Assembly (NCBI GenBank): GCA_964550225.1
Contig: CAZJXT010000003.1
Location: 1-21,704, forward strand
Length of the DNA stretch: 21,704 nt
Source of the DNA: CAIXMG01 sp964550225
Lineage (GTDB): Bacteria; Patescibacteriota; Minisyncoccia; Phycocordibacterales; UBA1006
Reading direction: 5' to 3'
The notes beneath the pieces are model-generated. The model was not told where the DNA came from. It did not search any database and saw nothing but the letters and a program-made list of their open reading frames with translations. Position 1 is the first letter of the stretch, and each line of letters begins with the position of its first letter. Below are positions 6,937 through 14,072 of this stretch, piece by piece. The translations under genes were made by a program, and so were the position numbers.

Positions 6937-7040
6937 GTAAGATTTTATCACCTTTATCGTTATCTCTTGTGAAGATAAACAAGGAATATAAAAATAGCCT
7001 TGTATTTAAAGCATTTTTTAACAAAACCCTATATTTTACA

Positions 7041-7154
7041 ATGAAAAATATACTCCATCTTGATTTCGTAACTTTGGTTTTTATTATTTTTGGCATTGGT
7101 ACAATTATTCTTGGAATAATGAACGCGGCAGGAGTCATTCATATTATGAACTAG
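7041..7154 (+). CDS. 37-residue single-pass membrane peptide
   Basis: ATG 7041 opens a 37-codon frame (MKNILHLDFVTLVFIIFGIG, then TIILGIMNAAGVIHIMN), with one hydrophobic helix across about residues 9-28. A longer in-frame start at 6918 is unlikely because it lies inside the efp terminator. A TATATT (7030-7035) ends five bases before the ATG, matching the near-leaderless pattern elsewhere, and a strong terminator follows 23 bases after the stop. No family recognised. Coding status rests on context and hydrophobicity only. Confidence 0.45.
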   Translation: MKNILHLDFVTLVFIIFGIGTIILGIMNAAGVIHIMN

Positions 7155-7176
7155 GCTACGTGTTTTTATTACCTCA

Positions 7177-7207
7177 AAAATCCCTCAGCAATATGCCGAG
7201 GGATTTT
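7177..7207. terminator. Bidirectional terminator between the plus and minus gene blocks
   Basis: Perfect 10-bp stem, AAAATCCCTC (7177-7186) with GAGGGATTTT (7198-7207), and an 11-base loop that can add GCA/TGC pairing. It has A/T runs on both sides, so it can end transcripts from the small peptide gene (plus) and from rpsR (minus). Confidence 0.9.
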
Positions 7208-7224
7208 CGTTTTAATATTTTTTC

Positions 7225-7431
7225 CTATGCTTGAATATATGGAAGTAATCCCATAAATCGAGCATATTTGATAGCGGTAGCAAGTTTTCGCTGACTCTTC
7301 TTGCATACCCCTGTTCGTTTACTTGGCATAATTTTACCTGTTGGGGTTAAAAATTTGCGCAAAATTTCGATATCTTTATAGTCAATATGTTTAATATTAT
7401 TTGACTTAAAGTAACATTGTTGTGTTGACAT
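7225..7431 (-). CDS. rpsR: 30S ribosomal protein S18
   Basis: 68 residues with the S18 core: a short N-terminal part (STQQCYFKSNNIKHIDYKD), then ILRKFLTPTGKIMPSKRTGV and CKKSQRKLATAIKYARFMGL. S18 binds S6 on the 30S platform. It starts five bases after the ssb stop and is surely co-transcribed with it. Termination is at 7177-7207. Length is typical. Confidence 0.97.
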   Translation of the reverse strand: MSTQQCYFKSNNIKHIDYKDIEILRKFLTPTGKIMPSKRTGVCKKSQRKLATAIKYARFMGLLPYIQA

Positions 7432-7436
7432 ATTTG

Positions 7437-7883
7437 TTAGAAAGGAATGTCGTTTGGATTAATATCATCTGATGGATATTCAATTGCATCAATTTCTGGA
7501 AGTGATGAATTGTCAGCCGCTGTAGTTCCTGCAACAGAACCTCCGGTAGACGCTCCACCTTTTGGACCAAATTGGAAAGTATCTCCAATAACTTCGGTTC
7601 GGTAGTTTTTCTTTCCATCTTGACCATCCCAACTACGAGTTGAAAGACGTCCTTCGATATAGAGACCACTTCCCTTATGAATATATTGAGCAATCACTTC
7701 TGCTTGTTTTCCAAAGAAAACAACGTTGTGATATTCTACAGCTTCTTGTTTTTTACCAGATTGATCTTTCCATGTTCGATTTGTTGCAACCGAGAAATTG
7801 GCAACCTTACTTCCTGATGGAAGGGCTTTCAATTCAGGATCTCGGGTAACATTTCCATAAATGATGACTTTATTGATATACAT
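7437..7883 (-). CDS. ssb: Single-stranded DNA-binding protein
   Basis: 148 residues. The OB fold covers about 1-108, with MYINKVIIYGNVTRDPELK, NFSVATNR, a WKDQSGKKQEAVEYHNVVFFGK strand pair and YIEGRLSTRSW. A Gly/Ser/Ala linker follows, and the tail NPNDIPF is the conserved acidic C-terminal tip that recruits repair and replication partners. It lies between rpsF and rpsR, as in many bacteria. A possible own promoter and a hairpin precede it in the 120-base gap after rpsF. Confidence 0.97.
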   Translation of the reverse strand: MYINKVIIYGNVTRDPELKALPSGSKVANFSVATNRTWKDQSGKKQEAVEYHNVVFFGKQAEVIAQYIHKGSGLYIEGRLSTRSWDGQDGKKNYRTEVIGDTFQFGPKGGASTGGSVAGTTAADNSSLPEIDAIEYPSDDINPNDIPF

Positions 7884-7908
7884 AATGTTCGTTTGTTAAC
7901 TTAGTAAC

Positions 7909-7935
7909 CTCGACGGTTATAGGTCGAGTATATCA
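7909..7935 (-). promoter_or_regulatory. ssb-rpsR promoter with 5'-end hairpin
   Basis: On the minus strand TGA-TATACT (7935-7927) is an extended -10; TTGAGA (7953-7948) could be a close -35. The first transcribed bases would form CTCGAC (7928-7923) paired with GTCGAG (7914-7909) around an 8-base loop ending in CC. The hairpin could protect the mRNA 5' end or act as a protein site. S6:S18 leader autoregulation is known in other bacteria, but I could not match its motif firmly. Confidence 0.4.
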
Positions 7936-8003
7936 CATATGATACAATCTCAAACTTTTCCTTGATTGTTTCTTTATAATTTCTTGATAAATTCTTTAAT
8001 GAA

Positions 8004-8525
8004 TTAAGCTTCTTTTACCAGTTCTTTGATTTCTTCATCGAGCACTTCATCGAGCTGCTCAACAGGAATCTCTCCTTCAGAGTCTTGCACATCAGCATTT
8101 TCTGCATCGTCACCCTGTCGTTCACCTTTTAAGATTTTTCCAAGAGACTTTTTACCAATCACAGTATTCTCTTTTACTGTCTTAATAAGAAGATATCGAA
8201 TTAGTGTTGTTGTTCCGTCAAGAACTTCTTTCATTGCTTCAATTTGTGATGGATCCATCTCAAACTTCATCCAACCAAAATATCCTTGATTAAAACGAAC
8301 GTTTTTGTTTTCGATTACTCGCATCATTTCATATGCAAGATCAATAAATTCTGGATTCCCTTCTGATAAGAAAGTTGCTCCAAATTTTTTAATAGATTCC
8401 TTGATTTCGCCAAGACGAGCTTCAAGGTCCTCATCGCGGATTGCTGGTGACAATAGGTAGCCGATTTCATAGATTCGAGGCTCCAGCATTTCCACTTCTG
8501 AGATTTTTGTTGTCTTTTTTGCCAT
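8004..8525 (-). CDS. rpsF: 30S ribosomal protein S6 with acidic C-terminal extension
   Basis: 173 residues. Residues about 15-120 hold the S6 ferredoxin-like fold: PRIYEIGYLLSPAI, the helix around LEARLGEIKESIKKFGA, the strand pair around YEMMRVIENKN and GYFGWMKFEMD, and LDGTTTLIRYLLIKTVK. S6 is usually about 95-135 residues; the extra is a Lys-rich stretch and then an Asp/Glu-rich tail (about 135-173). Acidic S6 tails occur elsewhere. It leads the rpsF-ssb-rpsR cluster. An extended -10 (TGC-TATAGT) about 38 bases upstream is the likely promoter. No SD is seen. Confidence 0.95.
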   Translation of the reverse strand: MAKKTTKISEVEMLEPRIYEIGYLLSPAIRDEDLEARLGEIKESIKKFGATFLSEGNPEFIDLAYEMMRVIENKNVRFNQGYFGWMKFEMDPSQIEAMKEVLDGTTTLIRYLLIKTVKENTVIGKKSLGKILKGERQGDDAENADVQDSEGEIPVEQLDEVLDEEIKELVKEA

Positions 8526-8563
8526 GTTTTAATATGGTTAGTTTCTAATAAAGCGACCCGGGG

Positions 8564-8572
8564 ACTATAGCA
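8564..8572 (-). promoter_or_regulatory. rpsF promoter (extended -10)
   Basis: TGC-TATAGT on the minus strand, with the -10 at 8569-8564. The start would be near 8557, in a CCCGGG palindrome, leaving a leader of about 31 nt, one of the longer ones in the window. Confidence 0.5.
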
Positions 8573-8581
8573 TAAAATATC

Positions 8582-9361
8582 TTATAAGTCCAGATTCAAG
8601 AACCGAGCTGTATTGTTTAATACTTGAGTACGTACCACCTCTAAATCTAACCCTTTTAGTTCTGCAATTTTCTTTGCAATTTCAATTACCATCCAAGGTT
8701 CACATGTTTTCCCTCGATATGGAGCAGGTGCTGCAAAAGGCGCATCTGTTTCAATCATAATTTTATCAAGAGGTACTGCTTTAATCATCTCGTCATAATC
8801 ACTACTAAACGTAATAGGTCCATCTACTGAAATAGTAAACCCTGCAGCAACAATATCTTGCATGCATTTTTTTGATCCTGAGAAAAAATGAAAATTCGCA
8901 TGAACTGTTGCATATTTTAAAATATCTAAAGCATCATAATATGCATCATCACTTCCCTTACTTGCACGTACATGCAACATGAGCGGTTTATTAATCTTCA
9001 TAGCAAGTTCAATATGTTTTTTAAATAATTCTACCTGTTTGTTTTTTAGGTTTTCCGATTGGTCTCTAAAATAATCAAGTCCTGTTTCGCCAATAGCAAC
9101 CGTTTTGGGATGTTCTGCTAATTCAAGGAATACTTGCTCATCAAACAATTCATCAGTATCTGTAGGATGAATACCCACCGTTGCCCAACAGTTTTCGTTT
9201 TCTTCTGCAATTTTTAAAGCCTCACGAGATGTTTCAAGTCCAGTTCCAACCGTAATAGTGCCTACCCCTTCTTCTTTCATTTTCACTAAAACTGCCTCTT
9301 TGTTTTCAGAAAGTGGTGAAAGGTTCAAGTGTGAGTGAATATCAACATAATTTAATTTCAT
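8582..9361 (-). CDS. tatD: TatD-family metal-dependent deoxyribonuclease
   Basis: 259 residues with the amidohydrolase TIM barrel of TatD/YcfH nucleases. The metal ligands are visible: His9 and His11 (DIHSH), Glu92 (IGETGLDY), His130 (LMLHVRA), His158 (FHFFSG) and Asp206 (IETDAPF). GIHPTD (64-69) and a CEP segment near 220 also fit the family. TatD enzymes are 3'-5' exonucleases acting in DNA repair or degradation; the exact substrate here is unknown. A TATAAT ends 7 bases before the ATG, directly after the T-run of the upstream terminator, so the message may be leaderless. No terminator was seen between it and rpsF. Confidence 0.95.
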   Translation of the reverse strand: MKLNYVDIHSHLNLSPLSENKEAVLVKMKEEGVGTITVGTGLETSREALKIAEENENCWATVGIHPTDTDELFDEQVFLELAEHPKTVAIGETGLDYFRDQSENLKNKQVELFKKHIELAMKINKPLMLHVRASKGSDDAYYDALDILKYATVHANFHFFSGSKKCMQDIVAAGFTISVDGPITFSSDYDEMIKAVPLDKIMIETDAPFAAPAPYRGKTCEPWMVIEIAKKIAELKGLDLEVVRTQVLNNTARFLNLDL

Positions 9362-9368
9362 AGTAATT

Positions 9369-9374
9369 ATTATA
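9369..9374 (-). promoter_or_regulatory. tatD -10 box
   Basis: Perfect TATAAT on the minus strand, 7 bases before the tatD ATG and 2 bases after the T7 run of the preceding terminator. No good -35 is present. Confidence 0.4.
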
Positions 9375-9376
9375 AC

Positions 9377-9433
9377 AAAAAAACCGTGTACTTCCTCGCC
9401 TTGCTACAGGATGTGATTAAGAAAAGTACGCGG
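9377..9433 (-). terminator. Terminator ending the candidate ncRNA, just before tatD
   Basis: Ten-bp stem, 9433-9424 (CCGCGTACTT on minus) with 9393-9384 (AAGTACACGG), one G-T pair, 30-base loop, followed on the minus strand by seven T. Confidence 0.75.
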
Positions 9434-9534
9434 TTATTAGTATCCGACCTGCGGAAACCTTTGGGACGGTCCTGTTTCGGTTGTGGCACCTATGTGTCAC
9501 CCAAGATACGACAATCTCGAAACCAAAGCCCATA
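9377..9534 (-). ncRNA. Candidate structured non-coding RNA between metG and tatD
   Basis: About 155 nt lie between the metG terminator and a second strong terminator, with their own promoter (TTGCCC-17-TGG-TATATT). No ORF is apparent. The 5' part folds into a three-way junction: CTTTG (9528-9524) with CAAAG (9463-9459); GTTTCG (9523-9518) with CGAAAC (9479-9474); inside are GAGAT/ATCTT (9518-9514 with 9507-9503, sharing base 9518 with the previous helix) and GTGACAC/GTGCCAC (9500-9494 with 9489-9483, one mismatch, loop ATAG). The 3' part is the terminator hairpin. I compared it by eye with SRP RNA, 6S, tmRNA, RNase P and T-box patterns and found no match. It could instead be a riboswitch-like attenuator for tatD. 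Confidence 0.5.
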
Positions 9535-9539
9535 TGAAG

Positions 9540-9568
9540 AATATACCAAAAAAGCCCCTCGTGGGCAA
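9540..9568 (-). promoter_or_regulatory. Promoter of the candidate ncRNA, overlapping the metG terminator
   Basis: TTGCCC (9568-9563), 17-base spacer, then TGG-TATATT (-10 at 9545-9540) on the minus strand. The -35 is inside the metG terminator stem and the spacer contains its T-run. The start would be near 9533. Confidence 0.55.
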
Positions 9569-9572
9569 TTTT
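9548..9572 (-). terminator. Terminator of metG
   Basis: GCCC/GGGC stem (9554-9557 with 9563-9566), two mismatched pairs, then four A-T pairs, with a T6 run on the minus strand. It starts 4 bases after the metG stop codon. Confidence 0.65.
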
Positions 9573-9575
9573 GGA

Positions 9576-11032
9576 TTACTCTTTTCTCAAAAACAACGGT
9601 GCTTCTGGCTTTTGTTTAGTCTTGATAAGCTCAACAATTTTTGCTGATGTTTCAGGCATAATTGGCTGGAGTGCAACCGAAATACGCGCAAGACCTTGGA
9701 CCACGTGTTGTAAATCCGCATGGGCTTTTTCAGAATCAGTCTTTACTGTTTTAAACGGAGCGTTTTCCGCAATATACACATCTAATTCTCCAATTTCATC
9801 CCAAATCGCATTCGCAACTTTGTTTAATTCAAATGTTTCATATGCTGGATGTTTAATATCATTAAATTCTGGGAACGCAACACTTGAAATATCAACATCA
9901 TACGCAACGACCATATTCATGGTTCGAGAAACAAGATTTCCTAGTCCATTCGCTAATGCTGCATTATAAAAATCCTTGAATCGTTCTACGGTAAACGGCG
10001 AATCTTCAAACGGTGAAATTTCTTTTACCAAGAAAAGTCGGAGTGCATCGGTTCCAAATTCATTCGCAATATCTCGTGGGTCAACCACATTTCCCAATGT
10101 TTTAGACATGCGAATACCACCTTCCCCTNNNNNNNNNNTTCCCCTACCACAAATCCGTTTATAATGATTTGTTCAGAATTTGGAAGACCTGCCGCCATGA
10201 GCATTGCTTGCCACATCGCAGATTGAAATCGCAAATTATCCTTACCACAATACTGTGTAGGATTTCCTAGTGTCCAATATTTTTCAAAATCTTTTTCACT
10301 TTCTGGCCACCCAAGTGTTGAAATATAATTCGTAAGCGCATCAAACCATACATACATTACTTGTGAATCATCATCGGGCACAGAAATCCCCCATGGCATT
10401 TTTTCTTTGGATCGAGAAATAGAAAAATCTTGTAACCCTCGTTTTACAAACTCCTTGATTTCATTATAACGAAAATCAGGAATCACAAAATGCGGATGCG
10501 TGTCGTAAAAAGCAAGTAATTTTTCGGTAAACGCAGAATATTTAAAGAAATAGTTTTCTTCGTTAATATATTCAATTTCCTTTCCTGGGTGAAGTGGACA
10601 ATACCCATCAACAAGCTCTGAATCTGTTTTCGCATCTTCACACCCGACACAATATTTTGTTTTGTAGATATCTTTGTAGATATATCCATTATCACGTACC
10701 ACTTTCCAAAAATTCTGCGCTGCTGCCTCATGATGAATATCAGTGGTACGAATAAAATGAAGATGTTCGGTAATACCAAACTGTTTCAATTGTTCTTTAA
10801 AAATCTCAAATCCTGAATCAACAAACTCCTGAACAGAAACACCTGCTGATTCTGCTGTTTGAAAAATTTTAACTCCATGCTCATCAGTTCCCGTATTGAA
10901 AAAAACATCATACCCTGTAAGCATTTTTGATCGAGCAATAATATCAGCGCGTACAAATTCAAGTGCATGCCCCATATGTAACGGCGCGTTTATATACGGT
11001 AGTGTGGTAGTAATATAAAAAGGTTTACTCAT
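9576..11032 (-). CDS. metG: Methionyl-tRNA synthetase (interrupted by a false assembly gap)
   Basis: Class I synthetase charging tRNA-Met. The protein starts MSKPFYITTTLPYINAPLHM at ATG 11032; upstream in-frame codons overlap the promoter. HIGH is HMGH (19-22), a Cys-rich zinc-type insertion is seen at CVGCEDAK...GYCPLH, and WFDALTNYISTLGWP precedes the KMSKS loop (RMSKTLGN). Ten N (10129-10138) break the frame, but both flanks carry the same 7 bases. Merging them removes 17 bases and restores one frame of 480 codons, reading GFVVGEGGIRMSKTLGN across the join. At about 479 aa it lacks the C-terminal tRNA-binding domain found in longer MetRS. So this is one intact gene, not a pseudogene. Confidence 0.95.
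10129..10138. other. Ten-N scaffold gap inside metG
   Basis: Run of ten N. The left flank ends TTCCCCT (10122-10128) and the right flank begins TTCCCCT (10139-10145), consistent with contig ends that overlap and were joined with a placeholder gap. Confidence 0.95.
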
Positions 11033-11041
11033 ATAAACTCT

Positions 11042-11070
11042 ACAGTACCGTAAAAAATACTTTTTTACAA
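11042..11070 (-). promoter_or_regulatory. Probable metG promoter
   Basis: TTGTAA (11070-11065), 17-base spacer, TACTGT (11047-11042) on the minus strand. The -10 ends 9 bases before the ATG, so the transcript would be nearly leaderless. Confidence 0.45.
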
Positions 11071-11071
11071 G

Positions 11072-11099
11072 AAAAACCACTCTTATTGAGCGGCTTTTT
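11072..11099 (-). terminator. Terminator overlapping the stop of the AI-2E-type permease gene
   Basis: CCGCTC (11093-11088 on minus) pairs with GAGTGG (11082-11077), one G-T pair, around loop AATAA, which contains the TAA stop codon. A TTTTTC run follows. Confidence 0.75.
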
Positions 11100-12093
11100 T
11101 AAGACTCCTATGATCATAAATCAGTTCAAGAAGAAGAACTGCTACAGGAACTGAAACCACTACTCCAACGATTCCAAATAATTCAAAACAAGCGATCACT
11201 GAAAGAATGATGACTAACATTGGCATTCCAATCGTTCTGTGAAGAATATAAGGTGTAAAGAAATATGATTCAACATAATGTACGATTCCGTAAAATAAAA
11301 AGATTTGTACTGCGAGAGAAATCCCTCCTCCGAGATATCCTAATGCGACAGCTGGAGCTACTGAAAAAGCTGTTCCAAATGGAATAAATACAAACAATCC
11401 TGCAAGAGCCGCCAATATAAGCGCATAAGGAACACCCATAATAAACAACCCAACATAGGTAATAAGTCCTATTAACATAGCAACAAGAACTTGTCCACCA
11501 AACCAATAACCGATTTTACGATCAACTCGTTGCCAAAGACTCACAACATAATCTTCTTGTTTTTCTGGAGTCACTACTCGTAAAAACTGCTCTACTCCTT
11601 TTTCTTGAACTGATAAATAAAATGAAATAATAACTACCAAGAAAAAGTTCATAAGTCCACCGAAAACACCCTGCATAAGTACAATGAAATCACTTGATCC
11701 TGTAAGTAAATTTTTATTACTTAATATCTCTTTAAATGTTCCACTGGTAAAACCATTATCAGCCAAAGGACCGATCAGTTTTACCAAGTATGAATTTTTG
11801 GGAAACAAATCGATAAAGTCAACAATTTCTCGAATAAACAATGGAACAATCAGATAAATAATTCCTCCAATAATAAAGAATCCTATAATATACAAGAAAA
11901 ACACAGCAAATGATCTCGGTATTTTTATTCTTTTGAGTGTTTTTACTCCCGCTTCAATAAAAGAGGCAATGATAACTGACAACAAAACAATCATGATGAA
12001 ATTTTTCAATTTCCAAGCCACAAAAACCCCTGTTACCATTATTAAGATAGTCCAGAGGGTTTTTGTAGTTATATGCACAGAGATTTTTTCCAT
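11083..12093 (-). CDS. AI-2E family membrane permease (PerM/TqsA-like)
   Basis: 336 residues, strongly hydrophobic, with about eight membrane segments. Two close helices come near the N-terminus (about 12-50) and a pair follows near 63-85. A soluble loop (about 86-135) comes next, then a helix at about 138-162, and a C-terminal block of helices with Gly-rich turns (GVPYALILAALAGLFVFIPF, GTAFSVAPAVALGYLGGG). The layout and the conserved IPFGxxxxxxPA stretch match the PF01594 family. Members have been linked to autoinducer-2 export, Na+/H+ antiport or unknown roles, so no substrate is assigned. ATG 12093 lies 6 bases after TGA-TAGAAT. The gene follows the M16 peptidase by 22 bases and its stop lies inside its terminator. 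Confidence 0.88.
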   Translation of the reverse strand: MEKISVHITTKTLWTILIMVTGVFVAWKLKNFIMIVLLSVIIASFIEAGVKTLKRIKIPRSFAVFFLYIIGFFIIGGIIYLIVPLFIREIVDFIDLFPKNSYLVKLIGPLADNGFTSGTFKEILSNKNLLTGSSDFIVLMQGVFGGLMNFFLVVIISFYLSVQEKGVEQFLRVVTPEKQEDYVVSLWQRVDRKIGYWFGGQVLVAMLIGLITYVGLFIMGVPYALILAALAGLFVFIPFGTAFSVAPAVALGYLGGGISLAVQIFLFYGIVHYVESYFFTPYILHRTIGMPMLVIILSVIACFELFGIVGVVVSVPVAVLLLELIYDHRSLKKAAQ

Positions 12094-12099
12094 ACTTGC

Positions 12100-12108
12100 A
12101 TTCTATCA
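12100..12108 (-). promoter_or_regulatory. Extended -10 of the permease gene
   Basis: TGA-TAGAAT on the minus strand, 6 bases before ATG 12093; predicts a leaderless mRNA. No terminator separates it from the M16 gene, so read-through is also possible. Confidence 0.4.
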
Positions 12109-12115
12109 CCCTGTT

Positions 12116-13390
12116 TTAAAAATGAAAAGCTTGCTTGATTTCATCTATATTTTCATGGGGTCCTATAAGAGCCAAATGGAAATTTTCTGGTTTGAGGTAT
12201 TTTTTAGCCACTCGTAAAATATCATCTGCAGATATTTTACGAACAGATTTTTCAATCTCTTTTGGAGTTTTAATATCTTTATGAGCAATTGCAAAATGTG
12301 CCACATGTCCAGCAACCGCATCAGATGATTCGAGGTGCATGTAGATACCACCAATAAGATATTCCTTTATTTTATTCAGCTCTTTTTCTGAAACGATTTG
12401 ATTTTTGAACAATTCAATTTCATGTATAATTGCCTTAATAACCTCAGCAACACGCTTTGGCTCAGTTCCCGTTCTAATATTAAGATCACTAATATCGTCA
12501 GTATCTGTTAAATATCCGAGCTCAGCGCGTACATAATATCCAGCACCCATATCTTCTCGTAACTTTACAAACAATCGAGAAGACATCCCTTGCCCTAATA
12601 GCCCAACGAGTACAGCAAGAGCTGTTCTATCTGGATGTTCCATAGGAAGAGACTTCATTCCAATAACAAGATGTGATTGGTCTGTTTTTTTATTTTGGAT
12701 CATTATTGGTAATCCTTGAATTTTAGAATTTATTTTTTTCTTTGCAAGAATAGCACCTTGCTGTATGTTTTTAAATTGATCAGTAACCATTTTTTCTACA
12801 ATACGAGTATCAACATTTCCGGCAACCACTATCAATGTTTTTCCTGCGACGTAATGCTGTCGATGGTATTTCAAAAAATCTTCTCGTTTGAATCGTTTGA
12901 TATTCTCTTTAGGTCCAAGGATAGTATACCCTGCTGGCTGATCACCAAATAATGATTGTGCAAACAAGTCATGAACTGCTCGCTGTGGAAGATCTTCATA
13001 CATGTCGATTTCTCCACAAATCACCCCTCGTTCTTTTTCAAGCTCTGCTTCGGGAAATACAGAATTCAAATACACATCTGAAACAACATCTAGCAGTTTC
13101 GGAAATAGTTCAAAACGTCCTTTAGCGTAATATCCTGTATAGTCATAACTTGTAAACGCGTTTGTTTCGGCCCCCATTGATTCAAGCTCATAGGCAATTT
13201 CCTTATTTCCTCGTTTTTGAGTTCCCTTGAAACACATGTGCTCTAAAAAATGCGAGAGTCCATTAGTTTCTTTTGTCTCATACCGAGTCCCTGCTTCTAC
13301 CATGACCATAACAGTCACCGTTGGATTATCTTTCATCGGAACGGTTACAATTCGCAATCCGTTTTTTAATGTTTTTAATTTAGGTTTCAT
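12116..13390 (-). CDS. M16 family zinc peptidase
   Basis: 424 residues of the pitrilysin/processing-peptidase clan. The inverted zinc motif HFLEH gives His47, Glu50 and His51, with the distal Glu ligand near 127 (VICGEIDMYED). The N-terminal strand (LKNGLRIVTVPMKDNPTVTV) and the C-terminal half with GQGMSSRLFVKLRED and AGYYVRAE fit the two-domain M16B subunit, a size like bacterial PqqL/YmxG-type enzymes. No signal peptide is seen, so a cytoplasmic or unconventionally placed enzyme is likely. Natural substrates of such bacterial homologues are mostly unknown. ATG 13390 follows TGC-TATACT by 9 bases. Confidence 0.95.
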   Translation of the reverse strand: MKPKLKTLKNGLRIVTVPMKDNPTVTVMVMVEAGTRYETKETNGLSHFLEHMCFKGTQKRGNKEIAYELESMGAETNAFTSYDYTGYYAKGRFELFPKLLDVVSDVYLNSVFPEAELEKERGVICGEIDMYEDLPQRAVHDLFAQSLFGDQPAGYTILGPKENIKRFKREDFLKYHRQHYVAGKTLIVVAGNVDTRIVEKMVTDQFKNIQQGAILAKKKINSKIQGLPIMIQNKKTDQSHLVIGMKSLPMEHPDRTALAVLVGLLGQGMSSRLFVKLREDMGAGYYVRAELGYLTDTDDISDLNIRTGTEPKRVAEVIKAIIHEIELFKNQIVSEKELNKIKEYLIGGIYMHLESSDAVAGHVAHFAIAHKDIKTPKEIEKSVRKISADDILRVAKKYLKPENFHLALIGPHENIDEIKQAFHF

Positions 13391-13399
13391 AGTGCAGCG

Positions 13400-13408
13400 A
13401 GTATAGCA
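13400..13408 (-). promoter_or_regulatory. Extended -10 of the M16 peptidase gene
   Basis: TGC-TATACT on the minus strand, 9 bases before ATG 13390, with no SD between. Confidence 0.5.
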
Positions 13409-13425
13409 TAAAAAATCTATAAGAA

Positions 13426-13457
13426 AAAAGTCGTACTCTGTGAGCTGTACGACTTTT
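13426..13457 (-). terminator. Terminator of the Cys-rich exported protein gene
   Basis: Perfect 11-bp stem, AAAAGTCGTAC (13426-13436) with GTACGACTTTT (13447-13457), 10-base loop, T6 run on the minus strand. It begins 4 bases after the stop at 13462. Confidence 0.9.
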
Positions 13458-13461
13458 AAGA

Positions 13462-13998
13462 CTACTTATCCAACTTTCTTTTTGAAGGAAATATTGAATA
13501 AGCAGGAATGATAATATTTGAAATAATAGGAATCATAACGCATTGAGTATTTTCATTGCGAGAAGCCGCTTCTGTATGAATAGTGAAAAATAAACCTGTA
13601 ATCGTATCTCCCTGATTCCACATATCTTGAGTATAAACATTATCAAGATGAAATCCATAATTACGATCTGATGAAATGGAAACATTAGTGACACAAGATG
13701 CCCCCTTGCAAGAATCAACTGTCCAAATACACTCTGGACAAAATTGAACCACTATTGGGTGTTCTTCATTAATGTTACACACATACGGGAGATGAGAAAT
13801 GGTAATAGGACCTTTTTCTATCCCTTTCATACGATTGAGCACAAAAGTATCATTAGCAAGTTCACTCATGATTTCCAACCAATCAAGCTGTGAGAAATTT
13901 TCTGTCTTATGAGGAAAAAGATATCTGTTATTATTTTGTGAAAAACAATAATACGAAACACTTATTCCTATAAAAAGAATCACTCCTTTTCTTTTCAT
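13462..13998 (-). CDS. Cys-rich exported hypothetical protein
   Basis: 178 residues, no family recognised. The N-terminus is MKRKG followed by a hydrophobic stretch (6-20, VILFIGISVSYYCFS), either a short signal peptide, a lipobox-like Cys18, or an anchor. Seven Cys are present (18, 74, 87, 90, 97, 102, 153), including a CPEC pair (87-90) close to Cys97 and Cys102, suggesting disulfides or a metal knot. The rest is rich in beta-forming Ile/Val/Thr. A full transcription unit encloses it: extended -10 upstream and strong terminator downstream. The gene stands alone between glyS and the M16 peptidase. Function unknown. Confidence 0.7.
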   Translation of the reverse strand: MKRKGVILFIGISVSYYCFSQNNNRYLFPHKTENFSQLDWLEIMSELANDTFVLNRMKGIEKGPITISHLPYVCNINEEHPIVVQFCPECIWTVDSCKGASCVTNVSISSDRNYGFHLDNVYTQDMWNQGDTITGLFFTIHTEAASRNENTQCVMIPIISNIIIPAYSIFPSKRKLDK

Positions 13999-14031
13999 GT
14001 ATTAAGTTTTATTTCACTCTACTCTATCTCT

Positions 14032-14040
14032 TTTATACCA
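14032..14040 (-). promoter_or_regulatory. Extended -10 of the Cys-rich protein gene
   Basis: TGG-TATAAA on the minus strand immediately after the glyS terminator T-run. The leader to ATG 13998 would be about 27 nt, purine-rich, without a clear SD. Confidence 0.45.
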
Positions 14041-14046
14041 AAAGTC

Positions 14047-14072
14047 AAAAATCGCCCTTTCGGGCGATTTTT
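14047..14072 (-). terminator. Terminator overlapping the glyS stop codon
   Basis: Perfect 11-bp stem, AAAAATCGCCC (14047-14057) with GGGCGATTTTT (14062-14072), four-base loop TTTC. The TAA stop (14073-14071) forms the base of the hairpin. Confidence 0.92.

Noticed and set aside
7446..7456. TGTCGTTTGGA resembling the regulator motif at the end of ssb
   Set aside because: It encodes the conserved SSB tail NDIPF, which explains the sequence without invoking the motif.
10025..10109. metG as two overlapping genes or a frameshifted pseudogene
   Set aside because: The frame break comes from the ten-N placeholder; merging the repeated 7 bases restores a single frame.
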